Shown here in pieces: positions 53,035 through 63,379 of a stretch of 64,000 nt of DNA. Location of the stretch: NCBI RefSeq assembly GCF_029105185.1, contig NZ_JAFMZK010000002.1, positions 248,001-312,000 of the forward strand, read 5' to 3'. The notes under the pieces are model-generated. The model did not search any database, was not told the origin of the DNA, and saw nothing but the letters and a program-made list of their open reading frames with translations. The position numbers were made by a program, and so were the translations under genes. The stretch is from Aliiroseovarius sp. Z3 (GTDB lineage: Bacteria > Pseudomonadota > Alphaproteobacteria > Rhodobacterales > Rhodobacteraceae). Numbering within the stretch: the stretch's first letter is position 1; each line of letters begins with the position of its first letter.

Positions 53035-54234
53035 ATGGATCAGCAGGATCGCGGGACGCTGACTGCGCCCAAAAAACGAGGGGTCGAGCCGTCTTTCACC
53101 CACCCAATCCGCCAGATCTTCGTGATGCTGGTGGTGCTTGGGTTGGTCGGATTTGGCGTTTTCATTGCCCTTCCGCGTGTGCTGCCCGTTTTTCAGGCAA
53201 ACCTGTATCTGAACGGATTTATCCTGTTCGTCTTCGTGATCGGTTTGCTGGCCTGTTTCTGGCAGGTCTGGCAGGTGTTTTCTTCTGTCGGATGGATCGA
53301 AGACTATGTGCAGGAAAGAAATGGGCACGATCCGGATCGTGCGCCGCGACTTCTTGCATCCCTTGCGGCACTTCTGCGATCTAACCGTGGGTCACATTTG
53401 CAGATCGGGGCAGCTTCGGCCCGGTCGATCCTTGACAGTATCGCGACCCGGATAGATGAAGCGCGCGATATCACGCGATACATCGTCAACCTGCTGATTT
53501 TCCTTGGCCTTCTGGGCACATTTTACGGATTGGCGACAACTGTTCCGGCCGTGGTGGAAACGATCCGGTCGCTTGCGCCGGGCGAAGGGGAAGGCGGCGT
53601 CGAAGTCTTCAACCGCCTGATGACGGGTTTGGAAGAGCAATTGGGCGGAATGGGCACCGCGTTTTCGTCCTCGCTTCTTGGGCTTGCCGGTTCTCTTGTC
53701 GTTGGTCTGTTGGAGCTGTTTGCAGGACATGGCCAGAACCGGTTCTACCGCGAGCTCGAGGAATGGTTGTCGACCATAACCAAGATCAGCTTCGCTGCCG
53801 GAGATGGCGAGGCCGATGGCGGCGATGCCGGGGCTTATCTTGGCGTTTTGGCCGAGCAGATCGAAGCGATGCAGTCGTTGTTTACCCACAGTGATGTTCA
53901 ACGCACCATGTTGGATGACCGCTTGGCGCAATTGGCCGAAAAACTGGAAACCTTGTCGACGCACCTGGGACAAGACAACGGGCAGGGCGAGGCACTGACC
54001 CGGCTGGCCGAAGGGCAGGAACGGTTGATCAGCACCCTGCAGGCGCAACATGACGAAACCGATGCGGGGACCGATGCGGAAAGCCGGATGCGGCTGCGGT
54101 CGATCGACGTTCAGCTTTTGCGCATTCTGGAAGAAATGCAGGCAGGTCGGCAGGAAAGCCTTTCAGATCTGCGAAGCGACATGGCGACCTTGATCCATTC
54201 CATTCGCGTCGCTTCTGGTCAGGACGAGGCATAG
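53035..54234 (+). CDS. MotA/TolQ/ExbB-type proton channel protein
   Basis: A 399-residue membrane protein. Four helices lie at about 27-46, 58-82, 149-173 and 205-228. The last pair, with LGLLGTFYGLATTVP and MGTAFSSSLLGLAGSLVVG, carries the small-residue channel motifs of the MotA/TolQ/ExbB superfamily. A roughly 165-residue cytoplasmic tail (about 235-399) is helical with coiled-coil character. It pairs with the OmpA/MotB-like gene 3 nt downstream, so the two should form an ion-driven A5B2-type complex. It is not the flagellar MotA, which is at 39039-39905. Function unknown. Confidence 0.86.
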   Translation: MDQQDRGTLTAPKKRGVEPSFTHPIRQIFVMLVVLGLVGFGVFIALPRVLPVFQANLYLNGFILFVFVIGLLACFWQVWQVFSSVGWIEDYVQERNGHDPDRAPRLLASLAALLRSNRGSHLQIGAASARSILDSIATRIDEARDITRYIVNLLIFLGLLGTFYGLATTVPAVVETIRSLAPGEGEGGVEVFNRLMTGLEEQLGGMGTAFSSSLLGLAGSLVVGLLELFAGHGQNRFYRELEEWLSTITKISFAAGDGEADGGDAGAYLGVLAEQIEAMQSLFTHSDVQRTMLDDRLAQLAEKLETLSTHLGQDNGQGEALTRLAEGQERLISTLQAQHDETDAGTDAESRMRLRSIDVQLLRILEEMQAGRQESLSDLRSDMATLIHSIRVASGQDEA

Positions 54235-54237
54235 ACC

Positions 54238-55974
54238 ATGGCCCTGACGCGTCGATCGGTGCAACGGATGAGCGGCTCGATCTGGCCGGGCTTCGTCGAC
54301 GCGATGACGGCACTGCTTCTGGTCCTGATGTTCGTCTTGACGATCTTCATGATCGTGCAATTCATTCTTCGTGAAACGATTTCGGGGCAGGCGGACGAGC
54401 TGGATGAATTGTCCAGCCAGGTTGCCGGATTGGCTGATGCGCTGGGATTGGAACGAAGCCGCACGGCGGAACTGGAAGGTGAGCTTGGCAGCCTGAATGC
54501 GACCTTGGCCGAAGCGCGTTCCGTGTCCGAGGCACAAGCCGCCCTGATCGCGCAACTGACTGCACAGACCGAGGCGCAAGCTGGCGAACTGGCTGCGCAG
54601 TCTGCCCGGATCACAAGTTTCGAAGCACAGGTGGCCACGTTGCTGGCCGAACGGGATCAGGCACTGGCGGAAGGGTCCGCCCTGAGCGCCACGGTTGAAG
54701 AGTTGGAAGCCGCACAGGCCAGAATGATTTCCGAGCAAGAGGCGCTGACATTGGCGCTGGCCAAGGCACGAGACGAAGTGGACGCGGGTGCCGAAGCTGC
54801 ACGGTTGGCGGCTGCGAAGCGCGAGGCGCTGGAGGCGCTGGTCGCCGATTTGGAGGCCAAGACAGATGCGCAGGCGGCTGCTCTGAACGAAGAGGAAGCA
54901 ACGCGATTGGCCGAAGCTGCCGCCGCCGCGGCGCTGCGTGAACGCTTGCAGTCGGCAGACGAAGAGTTGACGGCAATGACCCTTGCGCTTGAAGCGGAGC
55001 GCAAGCGGGCCGAGGAAACATTGACCTTGTTGGCTGCCGCGAAGGCGGCTGGTGTTGATCTTGAAACGCGCTTGGCAGCGGCGCTGACCGAGTTGGATCA
55101 GCAAAGCGAAGAACTGGCGGAGCTGCCGGATATGCGTGCACAATTGCAGGCCGCGTTGGCCGCACGCCTGGCGGCTGAAAGCGAAGTTGGCGAGACATTG
55201 AGCGAAGCAGAGGAGCGGGCGCGTTTGCTGGCTGCTGCGAATCTGCAACTGGCTGAAAAAGAGGCTGAAAGCGCGGAAAGCCAGCGCAAGATCGCGCTGC
55301 TGAACGAACAGGTTGCGGCATTGCGCACTCAGTTGGGCAGCCTTCAAGCGATCCTGGACGAGGGCAACGCCCGCGATGCCGACGCGCAGGTGCAAATTCA
55401 GAAACTTGGGTCAGAGTTGAACGCAGCACTCGCTCGTGTCGCATCAGAGGAACGCAAGCGCGCCGCGTTGGAAGAGGCGGAGCGCAAGCGGTTAGAGGAG
55501 GAGGCCAAAGAACTGGCCGCCTATCGGTCCGAGTTCTTTGGTAAACTGAAACAGGTTCTGGCGGATCGGGAAGGGGTTCAGATCGTCGGAGATCGCTTCG
55601 TGTTCTCGTCCGAAGTTCTGTTCACCAGTGCCGACGCCGCATTGCAGCCAGCAGGGAAAGCGCAGGTGGCGAATGTCGCTGATCTGTTATCTGAAGTGGC
55701 TGGCGAGATTCCGGACGAGGTTGATTGGATCATCCGTGTTGACGGACATACTGACAATGTGCCGCTGTCCGGCACTGGTCGTTATCGCAACAATTGGGAA
55801 CTCAGTCAGGCCCGGGCGCTGTCGGTGGTGCAGTATATGATCAACGATCTTGGCTTCCCTCCTGATCGGCTGGCCGCCACCGGGTTTGGAGAATACCGAC
55901 CGGTCAACATCGCAGACACACCCGAAGCGCGCGCGCAAAACCGGCGGATCGAATTGAAACTGACCGAGCGCTGA
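54238..55974 (+). CDS. MotB/OmpA-type protein with very long coiled coil
   Basis: A 578-residue protein: a short N-terminus, one membrane helix (about 20-42) with the MotB-like channel Asp in FVDAMTALLLVLMF, then a roughly 385-residue Ala/Glu/Leu-rich coiled coil (about 45-430), and a C-terminal OmpA peptidoglycan-binding domain (about 450-578) with DGHTDNVPLSG and NNWELSQARA. In MotB the linker is only about 50-100 residues. It is translated immediately after the MotA-like gene. Proposed role: an ion-powered complex anchored to or pulling on the cell wall. The next gene, clpA, is convergent. Confidence 0.87.
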   Translation: MALTRRSVQRMSGSIWPGFVDAMTALLLVLMFVLTIFMIVQFILRETISGQADELDELSSQVAGLADALGLERSRTAELEGELGSLNATLAEARSVSEAQAALIAQLTAQTEAQAGELAAQSARITSFEAQVATLLAERDQALAEGSALSATVEELEAAQARMISEQEALTLALAKARDEVDAGAEAARLAAAKREALEALVADLEAKTDAQAAALNEEEATRLAEAAAAAALRERLQSADEELTAMTLALEAERKRAEETLTLLAAAKAAGVDLETRLAAALTELDQQSEELAELPDMRAQLQAALAARLAAESEVGETLSEAEERARLLAAANLQLAEKEAESAESQRKIALLNEQVAALRTQLGSLQAILDEGNARDADAQVQIQKLGSELNAALARVASEERKRAALEEAERKRLEEEAKELAAYRSEFFGKLKQVLADREGVQIVGDRFVFSSEVLFTSADAALQPAGKAQVANVADLLSEVAGEIPDEVDWIIRVDGHTDNVPLSGTGRYRNNWELSQARALSVVQYMINDLGFPPDRLAATGFGEYRPVNIADTPEARAQNRRIELKLTER

Positions 55975-55995
55975 GTGTAGCCAACGCCGATCTGG

Positions 55996-56022
55996 AAAAA
56001 GGGCCGCAACAATGTGCGGCCC
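55996..56022 (-). terminator. clpA terminator
   Basis: GGGCCGCA and TGCGGCCC form an 8-bp stem with a 6-nt loop; on the minus strand it is followed by TTTTT. It probably ends clpA and may also stop the convergent stator-like operon. Confidence 0.85.
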
Positions 56023-56049
56023 ATTATGTTTCAAGCTAATCGGTTGGTG

Positions 56050-58374
56050 TCAGTCAGCGGTCAGCAACGGAGGACGCTTGCGTGACCCAAGCTGGCGGCT
56101 CTTCGGTTTCTCGAACCGGATATCCAGCTCGCCGTTCTTGACGCCAACCTGCACCAGCCCGCCCTTGGCCAGTTTGCCAAACAGAAGCTCTTCGGCCAGG
56201 GGCTTTTTGATGTGTTCCTGAATGACGCGTCCCAACGGGCGCGCGCCCATCCGGTCATCATACCCCTTATCGGCAATCCATTCGGCGGCAGCGCGGGTCA
56301 GTTCGATGCTGACACCGCGATCCAGAAGCTGGGCTTCCAGTTGAAGCACGAATTTCTCGACCACTTGCAGGATCACCTCTTTGCCCAGCGGCGCAAAGCT
56401 GATCACCGCATCCAGACGGTTGCGGAATTCCGGCGTGAAGGTGCGTTCAATCGCGGCGGTGTCTTCGCCTTCGCGCCGTTCGCGACCGAAGCCGATGGCC
56501 GACTTGGCCTGTTCGGCAGCGCCTGCGTTTGACGTCATGATCAACACCACGTTGCGGAAACTAACGGTGCGGCCATTGTGGTCAGTTAGTTCGCCATGGT
56601 CCATGACCTGCAGCAGGATGTTATAGACATCCGGGTGTGCCTTCTCGATCTCGTCCAGCAGCAGAACACAGTGCGGATGTTGATCGACGCCATCGGTCAG
56701 AAGACCGCCCTGATCGAACCCGACATAGCCCGGAGGCGCCCCGATCAGGCGGCTGACGGCGTGTTTCTCCATATACTCGGACATGTCAAAGCGCAGAAGC
56801 TCGACGCCCAGATTGTCGGCCAGTTGCTTGGCAACCTCGGTCTTCCCGACGCCCGTAGGACCGGCGAAGAGATAGTTGCCGATGGGCTTCTCGGGTTCGC
56901 GCAGACCGGCGCGCGCCAGCTTGATGGCCGAAGCGAGCGATTCAATCGCATTGTCCTGCCCGAACACGACGCGTTTCAGAGCCTTTTCAAGATCGCGCAG
57001 GGTTTCCGCGTCGTCCTTGGACACGCTTTTCGGCGGGATGCGGGCGATCTTGGCCACCACGGCCTCGATCTCTTTCACGCCGATGGTCTTCTTCCGCTTG
57101 CTCTGGATCAGCAGATGCTGCGCGGCGCCAGCCTCGTCGATCACGTCGATGGCCTTGTCCGGCAGCTTGCGGTCATTTACGTAACGATCCGACAGTTCGA
57201 CCGCGGATTTGATCGCGTCGGCAGTGTATTTGACGCCGTGATGGTCCTCGAAATACGGTTTCAGCCCTTTCAGGATCTTCACCGCATCTTCGACCGTGGG
57301 TTCGTTCACGTCGATCTTCTGGAACCGGCGCGACAGGGCGCGGTCCTTTTCGAAATGCTGGCGGAATTCCTTGTAGGTGGTCGAGCCCATGCAGCGCAGC
57401 TTGCCGCCCTGAAGCGCGGGCTTCAGCAGGTTCGAAGCATCCATCGCCCCGCCGGACGTGGCGCCAGCGCCGATCACCGTGTGAATCTCGTCGATGAACA
57501 GCACCGCGTCGGGGTGATCCTCAAGCTCTTTCATCACGGCTTTCAGGCGCTCTTCAAAGTCGCCGCGATAACGGGTGCCCGCCAGAAGAGCCCCCATGTC
57601 GAGCGAATAGATCGTGGTTTCCGACAAAATCTCGGGCGTTTCACCCCCAACGATCTTTGCGGCAAGCCCTTCGGCGATGGCCGTCTTGCCAACGCCGGGA
57701 TCACCCACCAAAAGCGGATTGTTCTTGCGACGACGGCACAGAACCTGAATGCAACGCTCAACCTCGTGCTCGCGCCCGATCAGCGGGTCGATATCCCCTT
57801 CGCGGGCCTTGGCGTTCAGATCAACGCAATATTTCGCCAAGGCGCTGTCGTTTTCCTCGGCGGGCTGGGCATCTTGCACGTCTTCTTCGAAGTCAGGTGT
57901 CCCCGACACCGGGCGCGCTTCACCAAAGCTGGAATCCTTCGCCACACCATGGGCAATATAGTTTACCGCGTCATAACGGGTCATATCCTGTTCTTGCAGG
58001 AAGAATGCAGCGTTTGACTCGCGTTCGGCAAAAATGGCCACCAGCACGTTGGCGCCCGTAACTTCGGTGCGGCCAGAGCTTTGCACATGTATCGCCGCGC
58101 GTTGGATCACGCGCTGGAAAGCGGCGGTTGGCACCGCTTCGCTGCCTTCGACATCGGTGATCAGCGTCGTCAGCTCTTCGTCGACAAATTCGATCAGCAC
58201 CTTGCGCAGAATATCCAGATCGACCGAACAGGCTTGCATCACACGGGCGGCATCGGGTTCGTCCAGCAGCGCAAGAAGCAGGTGTTCCAGCGTCGCCAGT
58301 TCATGTTTTCGCTCATTCGCCAACGCAAGCGCGTGGTGGATGGCTTCTTCGAGCGGTTTTGAAAAGGATGGCAC
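56050..58374 (-). CDS. clpA: ATP-dependent Clp protease ATP-binding subunit ClpA
   Basis: ClpA, 774 residues, the unfoldase partner of ClpP. N-terminal double Clp-N repeats (about 1-145), then two AAA+ modules with Walker A GDPGVGKT and GPTGVGKT and the C-terminal D2-small domain. It lacks the ClpB/ClpC middle coiled coil, so it is ClpA. GTG 58374 (MPSFSKPL) is chosen because AGGAG is about 8 nt upstream; a GTG at 58383 is too close to it. A CTTGAA hexamer at 58475-58480 (minus) resembles a heat-shock -35 but no clear -10 follows. clpS is not adjacent. Confidence 0.96.
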   Translation of the reverse strand: MPSFSKPLEEAIHHALALANERKHELATLEHLLLALLDEPDAARVMQACSVDLDILRKVLIEFVDEELTTLITDVEGSEAVPTAAFQRVIQRAAIHVQSSGRTEVTGANVLVAIFAERESNAAFFLQEQDMTRYDAVNYIAHGVAKDSSFGEARPVSGTPDFEEDVQDAQPAEENDSALAKYCVDLNAKAREGDIDPLIGREHEVERCIQVLCRRRKNNPLLVGDPGVGKTAIAEGLAAKIVGGETPEILSETTIYSLDMGALLAGTRYRGDFEERLKAVMKELEDHPDAVLFIDEIHTVIGAGATSGGAMDASNLLKPALQGGKLRCMGSTTYKEFRQHFEKDRALSRRFQKIDVNEPTVEDAVKILKGLKPYFEDHHGVKYTADAIKSAVELSDRYVNDRKLPDKAIDVIDEAGAAQHLLIQSKRKKTIGVKEIEAVVAKIARIPPKSVSKDDAETLRDLEKALKRVVFGQDNAIESLASAIKLARAGLREPEKPIGNYLFAGPTGVGKTEVAKQLADNLGVELLRFDMSEYMEKHAVSRLIGAPPGYVGFDQGGLLTDGVDQHPHCVLLLDEIEKAHPDVYNILLQVMDHGELTDHNGRTVSFRNVVLIMTSNAGAAEQAKSAIGFGRERREGEDTAAIERTFTPEFRNRLDAVISFAPLGKEVILQVVEKFVLQLEAQLLDRGVSIELTRAAAEWIADKGYDDRMGARPLGRVIQEHIKKPLAEELLFGKLAKGGLVQVGVKNGELDIRFEKPKSRQLGSRKRPPLLTAD

Positions 58375-58532
58375 GTTGAACACTCCTCGTATCTGGTGCG
58401 GGATCTGCCGCGCGGCGGTTTGTCCGCCTTGACTGTCGCCTCATATGTTTAAGGTTCGGTTTTCCGACCGTCTCTTCAAGCCTTTTCTTGTCAATTTTCG
58501 CTCTCAGAGGCGTGATTGGCTGAATTTTGGGG

Positions 58533-59297
58533 TTAGAAACTGTCTTTTCGACGTCGGATTTCCGCAAACACCTCGGCGTCGGGGGCGGCTTCCATATGTA
58601 GGGCGGTTTTCACCTCTGACAAGTGGGCGCGCAGGAATGGGTTGGTTTCAAGCTCTTCGGACAGGCTGGACGGCACCGTGGGCTGACCGGCTGCCCGCAA
58701 GGCGGTGATGTCATCCATGCGCGTTTTCAGCGCTTCGTTGTCCGGTTCTATTGTGGCTGCAAAAGCCGCGTTCGATGCCGTGTATTCATGGCCCGAGCAT
58801 ACAAGCGTGTCCTTGGGCAGGGTGGCAAGGCGCGACAGGCTCTTCCACATCTGTTCGGGGGTGCCTTCAAACAGCCGACCGCATCCCAACGCCATCAAAC
58901 TATCACCGGTGAAGGCTGATCCGGCGTCAGGAACGTAAAAGGCGATATGTCCGACGGTGTGCCCTGAGACATCAATCACTTGTACGTCATGCCCGGCAAA
59001 TTGAAATTTGTCGCCATCGACATAGGCGCGGTCCAGATCGGGCAGGCGGTGAGCGTCGGCCTTGGCACCGATGGTTTTGGCGCCGGTGGCTTTCACCAGT
59101 TCGGAAACCCCTTCGACATGGTCCCAATGGTGGTGCGTCAGCCAAATCTCGGACAAGGTCCAACCACGCGCCGAAAGCTCGGCGTGGATGGGCGCGGCCT
59201 CGGGGGCGTCGATCAAGGCGGTTTCGTCTGATGCCTCGTCATGCAACAGGAATGCATAATTGTCGGAAAGGCAGGGTATCGTGACCAGTGTCAGCAT
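58533..59297 (-). CDS. gloB: Hydroxyacylglutathione hydrolase (glyoxalase II)
   Basis: GloB, 254 residues, hydrolyses S-D-lactoylglutathione to D-lactate and glutathione. It is a metallo-beta-lactamase fold with the binuclear-metal signature THHHWDH near residue 54, further ligands in VSGHTVGH and the bridging Asp in FTGDSL, plus CSGHEYTASN. The C-terminal helical region for glutathione binding (ETNPFLR) is intact. GGGAGAA precedes the ATG. It is divergent from a DUF938 gene; with the ChaC-like gene it gives the region two glutathione enzymes. Confidence 0.95.
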   Translation of the reverse strand: MLTLVTIPCLSDNYAFLLHDEASDETALIDAPEAAPIHAELSARGWTLSEIWLTHHHWDHVEGVSELVKATGAKTIGAKADAHRLPDLDRAYVDGDKFQFAGHDVQVIDVSGHTVGHIAFYVPDAGSAFTGDSLMALGCGRLFEGTPEQMWKSLSRLATLPKDTLVCSGHEYTASNAAFAATIEPDNEALKTRMDDITALRAAGQPTVPSSLSEELETNPFLRAHLSEVKTALHMEAAPDAEVFAEIRRRKDSF

Positions 59298-59374
59298 GTG
59301 TTTCTCCCGTCTACATCTCTACTCTTGCCGAAAGACAAGGAAGGCTCAATACTACCCTTACACTGGGGGGCACG

Positions 59375-60019
59375 ATGGCTGGTGAAAAGCCACATTCGAA
59401 CGCGGAAGCGCGTAATGACGGACGGTTGTCCGCGCCCTCGGCTGCGCGCAATATCGCACCGATCCTTGAGGTTATCGGTCCTTTTGTTCCCTCCGGTGGT
59501 GTCGCTTTGGAAGTCGCGTCGGGAACCGGCGAACATGCCGTCGCCTTTGCCGAAGCTTTTCCGGACACCATTTGGCAACCCACCGATATAGATGCCAAGC
59601 GCCTGATCAGCATTGACGCCTGGCGTGCCCGGAAGGGGATTATGAACATGCGGGTCGCACAGGTTCTGGATGCAACAGCACCAAGCTGGCGCACCGGCCC
59701 GTTCGAGATGGCGGTGACCGTGAACCTGATGCACCTGATAGGCGCTGAAGATGCGCAAGCCGTCGTCAAAGGGGTCGCGCGAAACCTTTCGCCCGGCGGA
59801 CACTGGTTTCTGTACGGTCCCTTCCGCACGCAAGGTCTGTTCCGATCTGACAGTGACCAGGCATTCCATGCCTCGCTGACCGAACACGATCCGGCCATCG
59901 GCTATAAGGACATTGAGGAGATAGAAGCCTGGTCGGTCGAGGCTGGCCTGTCACATGTCGCCTTGATCGAGATGCCGGCGAACAACCTGGTGCTGGTGAT
60001 GCGCCAGACAAAAGAGTGA
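59375..60019 (+). CDS. DUF938-family SAM-dependent methyltransferase-like protein
   Basis: A 214-residue class I methyltransferase-like protein of the DUF938 family. The SAM-binding motif I is ALEVASGTGEHAV, preceded by the family's ARNIAPILEV segment; AVTVNLMHLIG and LSPGGHWFLYGPF match later motifs. Its substrate is unknown. The start at 59375 is taken because the G-run lies directly before it; longer in-frame starts are rejected. It sits divergent to gloB and 97 nt before a second methyltransferase-like gene. Confidence 0.85.
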   Translation: MAGEKPHSNAEARNDGRLSAPSAARNIAPILEVIGPFVPSGGVALEVASGTGEHAVAFAEAFPDTIWQPTDIDAKRLISIDAWRARKGIMNMRVAQVLDATAPSWRTGPFEMAVTVNLMHLIGAEDAQAVVKGVARNLSPGGHWFLYGPFRTQGLFRSDSDQAFHASLTEHDPAIGYKDIEEIEAWSVEAGLSHVALIEMPANNLVLVMRQTKE

Positions 60020-60116
60020 CCCAACTTTTTTCGTGATCCGTTCAGCGGTGCATTCCTTTTTGCGAGTGATCCGTTAATCTTGGCCCAGTGAAAACGGGCA
60101 GGTGACAATCGACGTC

Positions 60117-60893
60117 ATGCATCTTGATGTGCAGGATCTTCGCAACTTCTATTATCGCAGCATGTTGGGACGTGCAGCGCAGAAGGCGATCCGTGACAAG
60201 GTGATAACGATGTGGCCCGCGGCCAAGGCCAAGGGGCAGACCGTGGCCGGGTTTGGCTTTGCCGTGCCTTTGCTGCGCCCCTACCTGTCATCGGCGCGCC
60301 GGGTTATGGGGTTGATGCCCGCACCGCAGGGGGTGATGCCGTGGCCTGCCGGGATGCAGAATGTCTCCGTGTTGGTCGAGGACACAACATGGCCGCTGGA
60401 CACTGGCGTGGTCGACAAGCTGGTGGTGATGCACGGGTTGGAAACCTCAGAGACGCCGAGCTATCTTCTGGACGAAGCCTATCGCGTCCTCGGCCCCGGC
60501 GGACGGGCATTGTTCATCACACCCAACCGCGCCGGTCTGTGGGTCCGGTCGGATGCGACGCCCTTTGGCTATGGCCGCCCCTATTCGCTCAGCCAGCTCG
60601 AAGCCCAACTGGAAGAGCACGGGTTTCGCGTCGAGCGCCATCTATCGGCGCTGTATCAGCCACCGTCATCGAAACGCTTCTGGCTTAAGACCGGAAATTT
60701 CTGGGAACGTGCCGGTTTGCAGTTGCCGCTGGTGTTGGCGGGCGGTGTTCTGATGGTTGAGGTGTCCAAACAAATCCCCGCACCGAAACGACCGGGGTTG
60801 GCGCAGGCCGTTAAACGACCGTTGAAGGTGCTGGAAGGGCTTGGTGTGCCGGAACCCAGTGCGTCGCGCGCGGTCGGACATAAGTCGATCTAG
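60117..60893 (+). CDS. Methyltransferase-like protein (class I fold)
   Basis: A 258-residue protein with a methyltransferase type 11-like core: [15 protein letters not shown] opens the protein, [14 protein letters not shown] occupies the SAM-site position (the usual acidic ExGxGxG is weakened to GFGFA), and [22 protein letters not shown] is the post-core strand region (split by the helix turn). The SAM loop is degenerate, so binding is uncertain. A hydrophobic stretch near residues 202-218 ([14 protein letters not shown]) is unusual. The start could be GTG 60102; ATG 60117 fits relatives better. It is often next to gloB in this order. Confidence 0.8.
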   Translation: MHLDVQDLRNFYYRSMLGRAAQKAIRDKVITMWPAAKAKGQTVAGFGFAVPLLRPYLSSARRVMGLMPAPQGVMPWPAGMQNVSVLVEDTTWPLDTGVVDKLVVMHGLETSETPSYLLDEAYRVLGPGGRALFITPNRAGLWVRSDATPFGYGRPYSLSQLEAQLEEHGFRVERHLSALYQPPSSKRFWLKTGNFWERAGLQLPLVLAGGVLMVEVSKQIPAPKRPGLAQAVKRPLKVLEGLGVPEPSASRAVGHKSI

Positions 60894-61266
60894 CTTGTTT
60901 CGCACTGGCAGAATCAATTGGTTTAGCTCGCCCTGACACGCCAAAAGGAATCCGAGTCCGCTTGGACGTTGCTGGAATCGCCTGGTGCGGTATACAAAAG
61001 TATCCAGAAATCCGACCGCAATGATTACACGCCTCGCAGCCTTTTTTCCCTTAGGTGAAAGGGTCTGGCCGAAATAAGTTCGCTGGATCAGCCGAAGGGG
61101 GCGAATATGTTGGCGTTAAACCCCTGTAAGCCTGTTGCGAGGTGAGCATATCCCTGCTACATGCATCGACGATTTAGATGACACGCTTGAACTGCGGCAT
61201 CTGTAGGCCGCCCCGATTTGCTGACCGGCAGATCACAATGGGGCTAAAGACATCGGAAGGGTGGAC
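60894..61266. other. Long non-coding leader before the ATP synthase operon
   Basis: A 373-nt stretch without a supported gene. A weak promoter-like pair is TTGCTG (60969-60974) and TATACA (60991-60996) with a 16-nt spacer. That would leave an untranslated leader of about 260 nt before atpH. GGAAGG at 61254-61259 is the atpH ribosome-binding site. No terminator for the preceding gene is obvious. Confidence 0.4.
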
Positions 61267-61827
61267 GTGTCCGAACCAGTCGCGATCTCAACCGGCATTG
61301 CCCAGCGTTATGCCACTGCCGTCTTTGACCTGGCCAAAGAAGGCAAGAACCTGAAAGCAGTCGAGGCGGATGTTGACGCCCTTGACGCTGCTTTCGCCGA
61401 TAGCGAAGATCTTCGCAACCTGATCAGTTCTCCGGTTTACAGCCGGGATGAGCAGGGCACTTCGATTGCTGCTATCGCCAAGAAAATGAAGCTTTCGTCG
61501 ATGGTCACGAATGCGCTGGGGCTCATGGCCCAGAAACGGCGTCTGTTCGTGTTGCCTCAGTTCCTGGCCGCCCTGCGCGCGCTGATTGCTGAGGACAAAG
61601 GCGAGGTGACCGCTCAGGTGACCGCAGCCAAGTCAATGACAAAGGCACAACAAGACAAACTTGCCAAGGCTTTGAAAGCCACCATCGGCAAGGATGTGAA
61701 CATCAACCTGGCCGTCGATGAATCCCTCATCGGTGGCCTTGTCGTCCAAGTAGGCTCGCGCATGATTGACACGTCGATCCGCGCGAAGCTCAACGCACTT
61801 CAGAATTCCATGAAAGAGGTCGGATAA
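61267..61827 (+). CDS. atpH: ATP synthase subunit delta
   Basis: F1 delta (OSCP), 186 residues, couples the F1 head to the peripheral stalk. An N-terminal six-helix domain (about 5-110, with [12 protein letters not shown]) and a C-terminal domain with the family motif [22 protein letters not shown] (in parts). Translation starts at GTG 61267, 6-7 nt after GGAAGG, giving MSEPVAIS; a GTG at 61261 is too close to the SD. It is first of the F1 operon, and the F0 genes are elsewhere, as usual in alphaproteobacteria. Confidence 0.95.
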   Translation: MSEPVAISTGIAQRYATAVFDLAKEGKNLKAVEADVDALDAAFADSEDLRNLISSPVYSRDEQGTSIAAIAKKMKLSSMVTNALGLMAQKRRLFVLPQFLAALRALIAEDKGEVTAQVTAAKSMTKAQQDKLAKALKATIGKDVNINLAVDESLIGGLVVQVGSRMIDTSIRAKLNALQNSMKEVG

Positions 61828-63365
61828 TGGGTATCCAAGCAGCAGAGATTTCTGCGATCCTGAAGGACCAGATCAAGAATTTCGGCCAAGACGCCGAAGT
61901 GGCCGAAGTCGGCCGCGTGCTTTCCGTCGGTGACGGTATCGCCCGCGTTTATGGTCTTGATAAAGTCCAGGCTGGTGAAATGGTCGAATTCCCCGGTGGC
62001 ATCCGCGGAATGGCCCTGAACCTTGAAGCCGACAACGTTGGTGTTGTTATCTTCGGTTCGGACCGCGACATTAAAGAAGGCGACACGGTCAAGCGCACCA
62101 ACGCAATCGTGGACGTGCCGATTGGTGACGAGCTTCTGGGTCGTGTTGTAGACGGTCTGGGCAACCCGATCGACGGCAAAGGTCCGATCAACGCCAAGAA
62201 ACGCGGCGTGGCCGACGTGAAAGCACCGGGCATCATCCCGCGTAAGTCGGTGCACGAACCGATGGCAACCGGCCTGAAGTCGGTTGACGCCATGATCCCG
62301 ATTGGCCGTGGCCAGCGTGAGCTGATCATTGGCGACCGTCAGACCGGTAAAACCGCCGTGGCTCTGGACGCGATCCTGAACCAGAAATCGTATAACGATG
62401 CTGCCGGTGACGACGAGACCAAGAAGCTTTACTGCGTTTATGTGGCTGTTGGTCAGAAACGCTCGACCGTTGCCCAGCTGGTGAAGAAACTGGAAGAAAG
62501 CGGCGCGATCGACTATTCGATCATTGTGGCCGCGACCGCATCCGACCCGGCCCCCATGCAGTTCCTGGCACCTTATGCCGCGACCGCCATGGCCGAGCAT
62601 TTCCGTGACAATGGTCGCCACGCCCTGATCATCTATGATGACCTGTCGAAACAGGCTGTGTCCTATCGTCAGATGTCGCTCCTGCTGCGTCGCCCGCCGG
62701 GCCGTGAAGCCTATCCGGGTGACGTGTTCTACCTCCACTCGCGCCTGTTGGAGCGTTCGGCCAAGCTGAACGAAGACTACGGCGCAGGCTCGCTGACCGC
62801 GCTGCCGGTCATTGAAACCCAGGGTGGCGACGTGTCGGCCTTTATTCCGACCAACGTGATCTCGATCACCGACGGCCAGATCTTCCTGGAAACCGAGCTA
62901 TTCTATCAGGGTATCCGCCCCGCTGTGAACACCGGTCTGTCGGTGTCGCGTGTTGGTTCGTCAGCTCAGACGAAAGCAATGTCCTCGGTTGCCGGTCCGG
63001 TGAAACTGTCGCTGGCTCAGTATCGCGAGATGGCAGCCTTCGCACAGTTCGGTTCCGACCTTGATGCTGCAACCCAGCAGCTTCTGAACCGTGGTGCGCG
63101 CCTGACCGAGCTGATGAAACAGCCGCAGTACTCGCCCCTGACCAACGCCGAGATCGTCTGCGTGATCTATGCCGGCACCAACGGCTATCTCGACAAGATC
63201 GACGTCAGCGAAGTTGGCCGGTTCGAGGCTGGTCTGCTGAACCATCTGCGTCAGAACAACGCCGATCTGTTGGCAGACATCACCAACAACGACCGCAAGG
63301 TCAAAGGTGAGCTTGAGGACAAAGTCAAAGCTGCGCTGGACGCGTTCGCCGCTGACTTCGCTTAA
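61827..63365 (+). CDS. atpA: ATP synthase subunit alpha
   Basis: F1 alpha, 512 residues, the non-catalytic nucleotide-binding subunit. N-terminal beta-barrel, then the P-loop GDRQTGKT (about 169-176), and the alpha-subunit signature in the [21 protein letters not shown] region. The arginine-finger segment near [10 protein letters not shown] is present. It starts on the last base of the atpH stop (TAATG), so the two are tightly coupled. All motifs are intact. Confidence 0.98.
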   Translation: MGIQAAEISAILKDQIKNFGQDAEVAEVGRVLSVGDGIARVYGLDKVQAGEMVEFPGGIRGMALNLEADNVGVVIFGSDRDIKEGDTVKRTNAIVDVPIGDELLGRVVDGLGNPIDGKGPINAKKRGVADVKAPGIIPRKSVHEPMATGLKSVDAMIPIGRGQRELIIGDRQTGKTAVALDAILNQKSYNDAAGDDETKKLYCVYVAVGQKRSTVAQLVKKLEESGAIDYSIIVAATASDPAPMQFLAPYAATAMAEHFRDNGRHALIIYDDLSKQAVSYRQMSLLLRRPPGREAYPGDVFYLHSRLLERSAKLNEDYGAGSLTALPVIETQGGDVSAFIPTNVISITDGQIFLETELFYQGIRPAVNTGLSVSRVGSSAQTKAMSSVAGPVKLSLAQYREMAAFAQFGSDLDAATQQLLNRGARLTELMKQPQYSPLTNAEIVCVIYAGTNGYLDKIDVSEVGRFEAGLLNHLRQNNADLLADITNNDRKVKGELEDKVKAALDAFAADFA

Positions 63366-63379
63366 GGGGGCGTTGAACG

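Noticed and set aside
53035-55974. Zorya-type phage defence (ZorA/ZorB-like pair)
   Set aside because: The A/B channel and OmpA logic is similar, but there is no ZorC/ZorD or ZorE gene: the neighbours are a ChaC-like gene and clpA. The long coiled coil is in the B protein, not the A tail.
56596-58017. A 473-codon open frame antisense to clpA
   Set aside because: Same shadow effect; clpA motifs on the other strand are intact. The antisense frames over aroA (20826-22124) and the coiled-coil gene (54163-55395) are rejected for the same reason.
58475-58480. Heat-shock (RpoH) promoter for clpA
   Set aside because: The CTTGAA -35 hexamer is present on the minus strand but no acceptable -10 element at suitable spacing.
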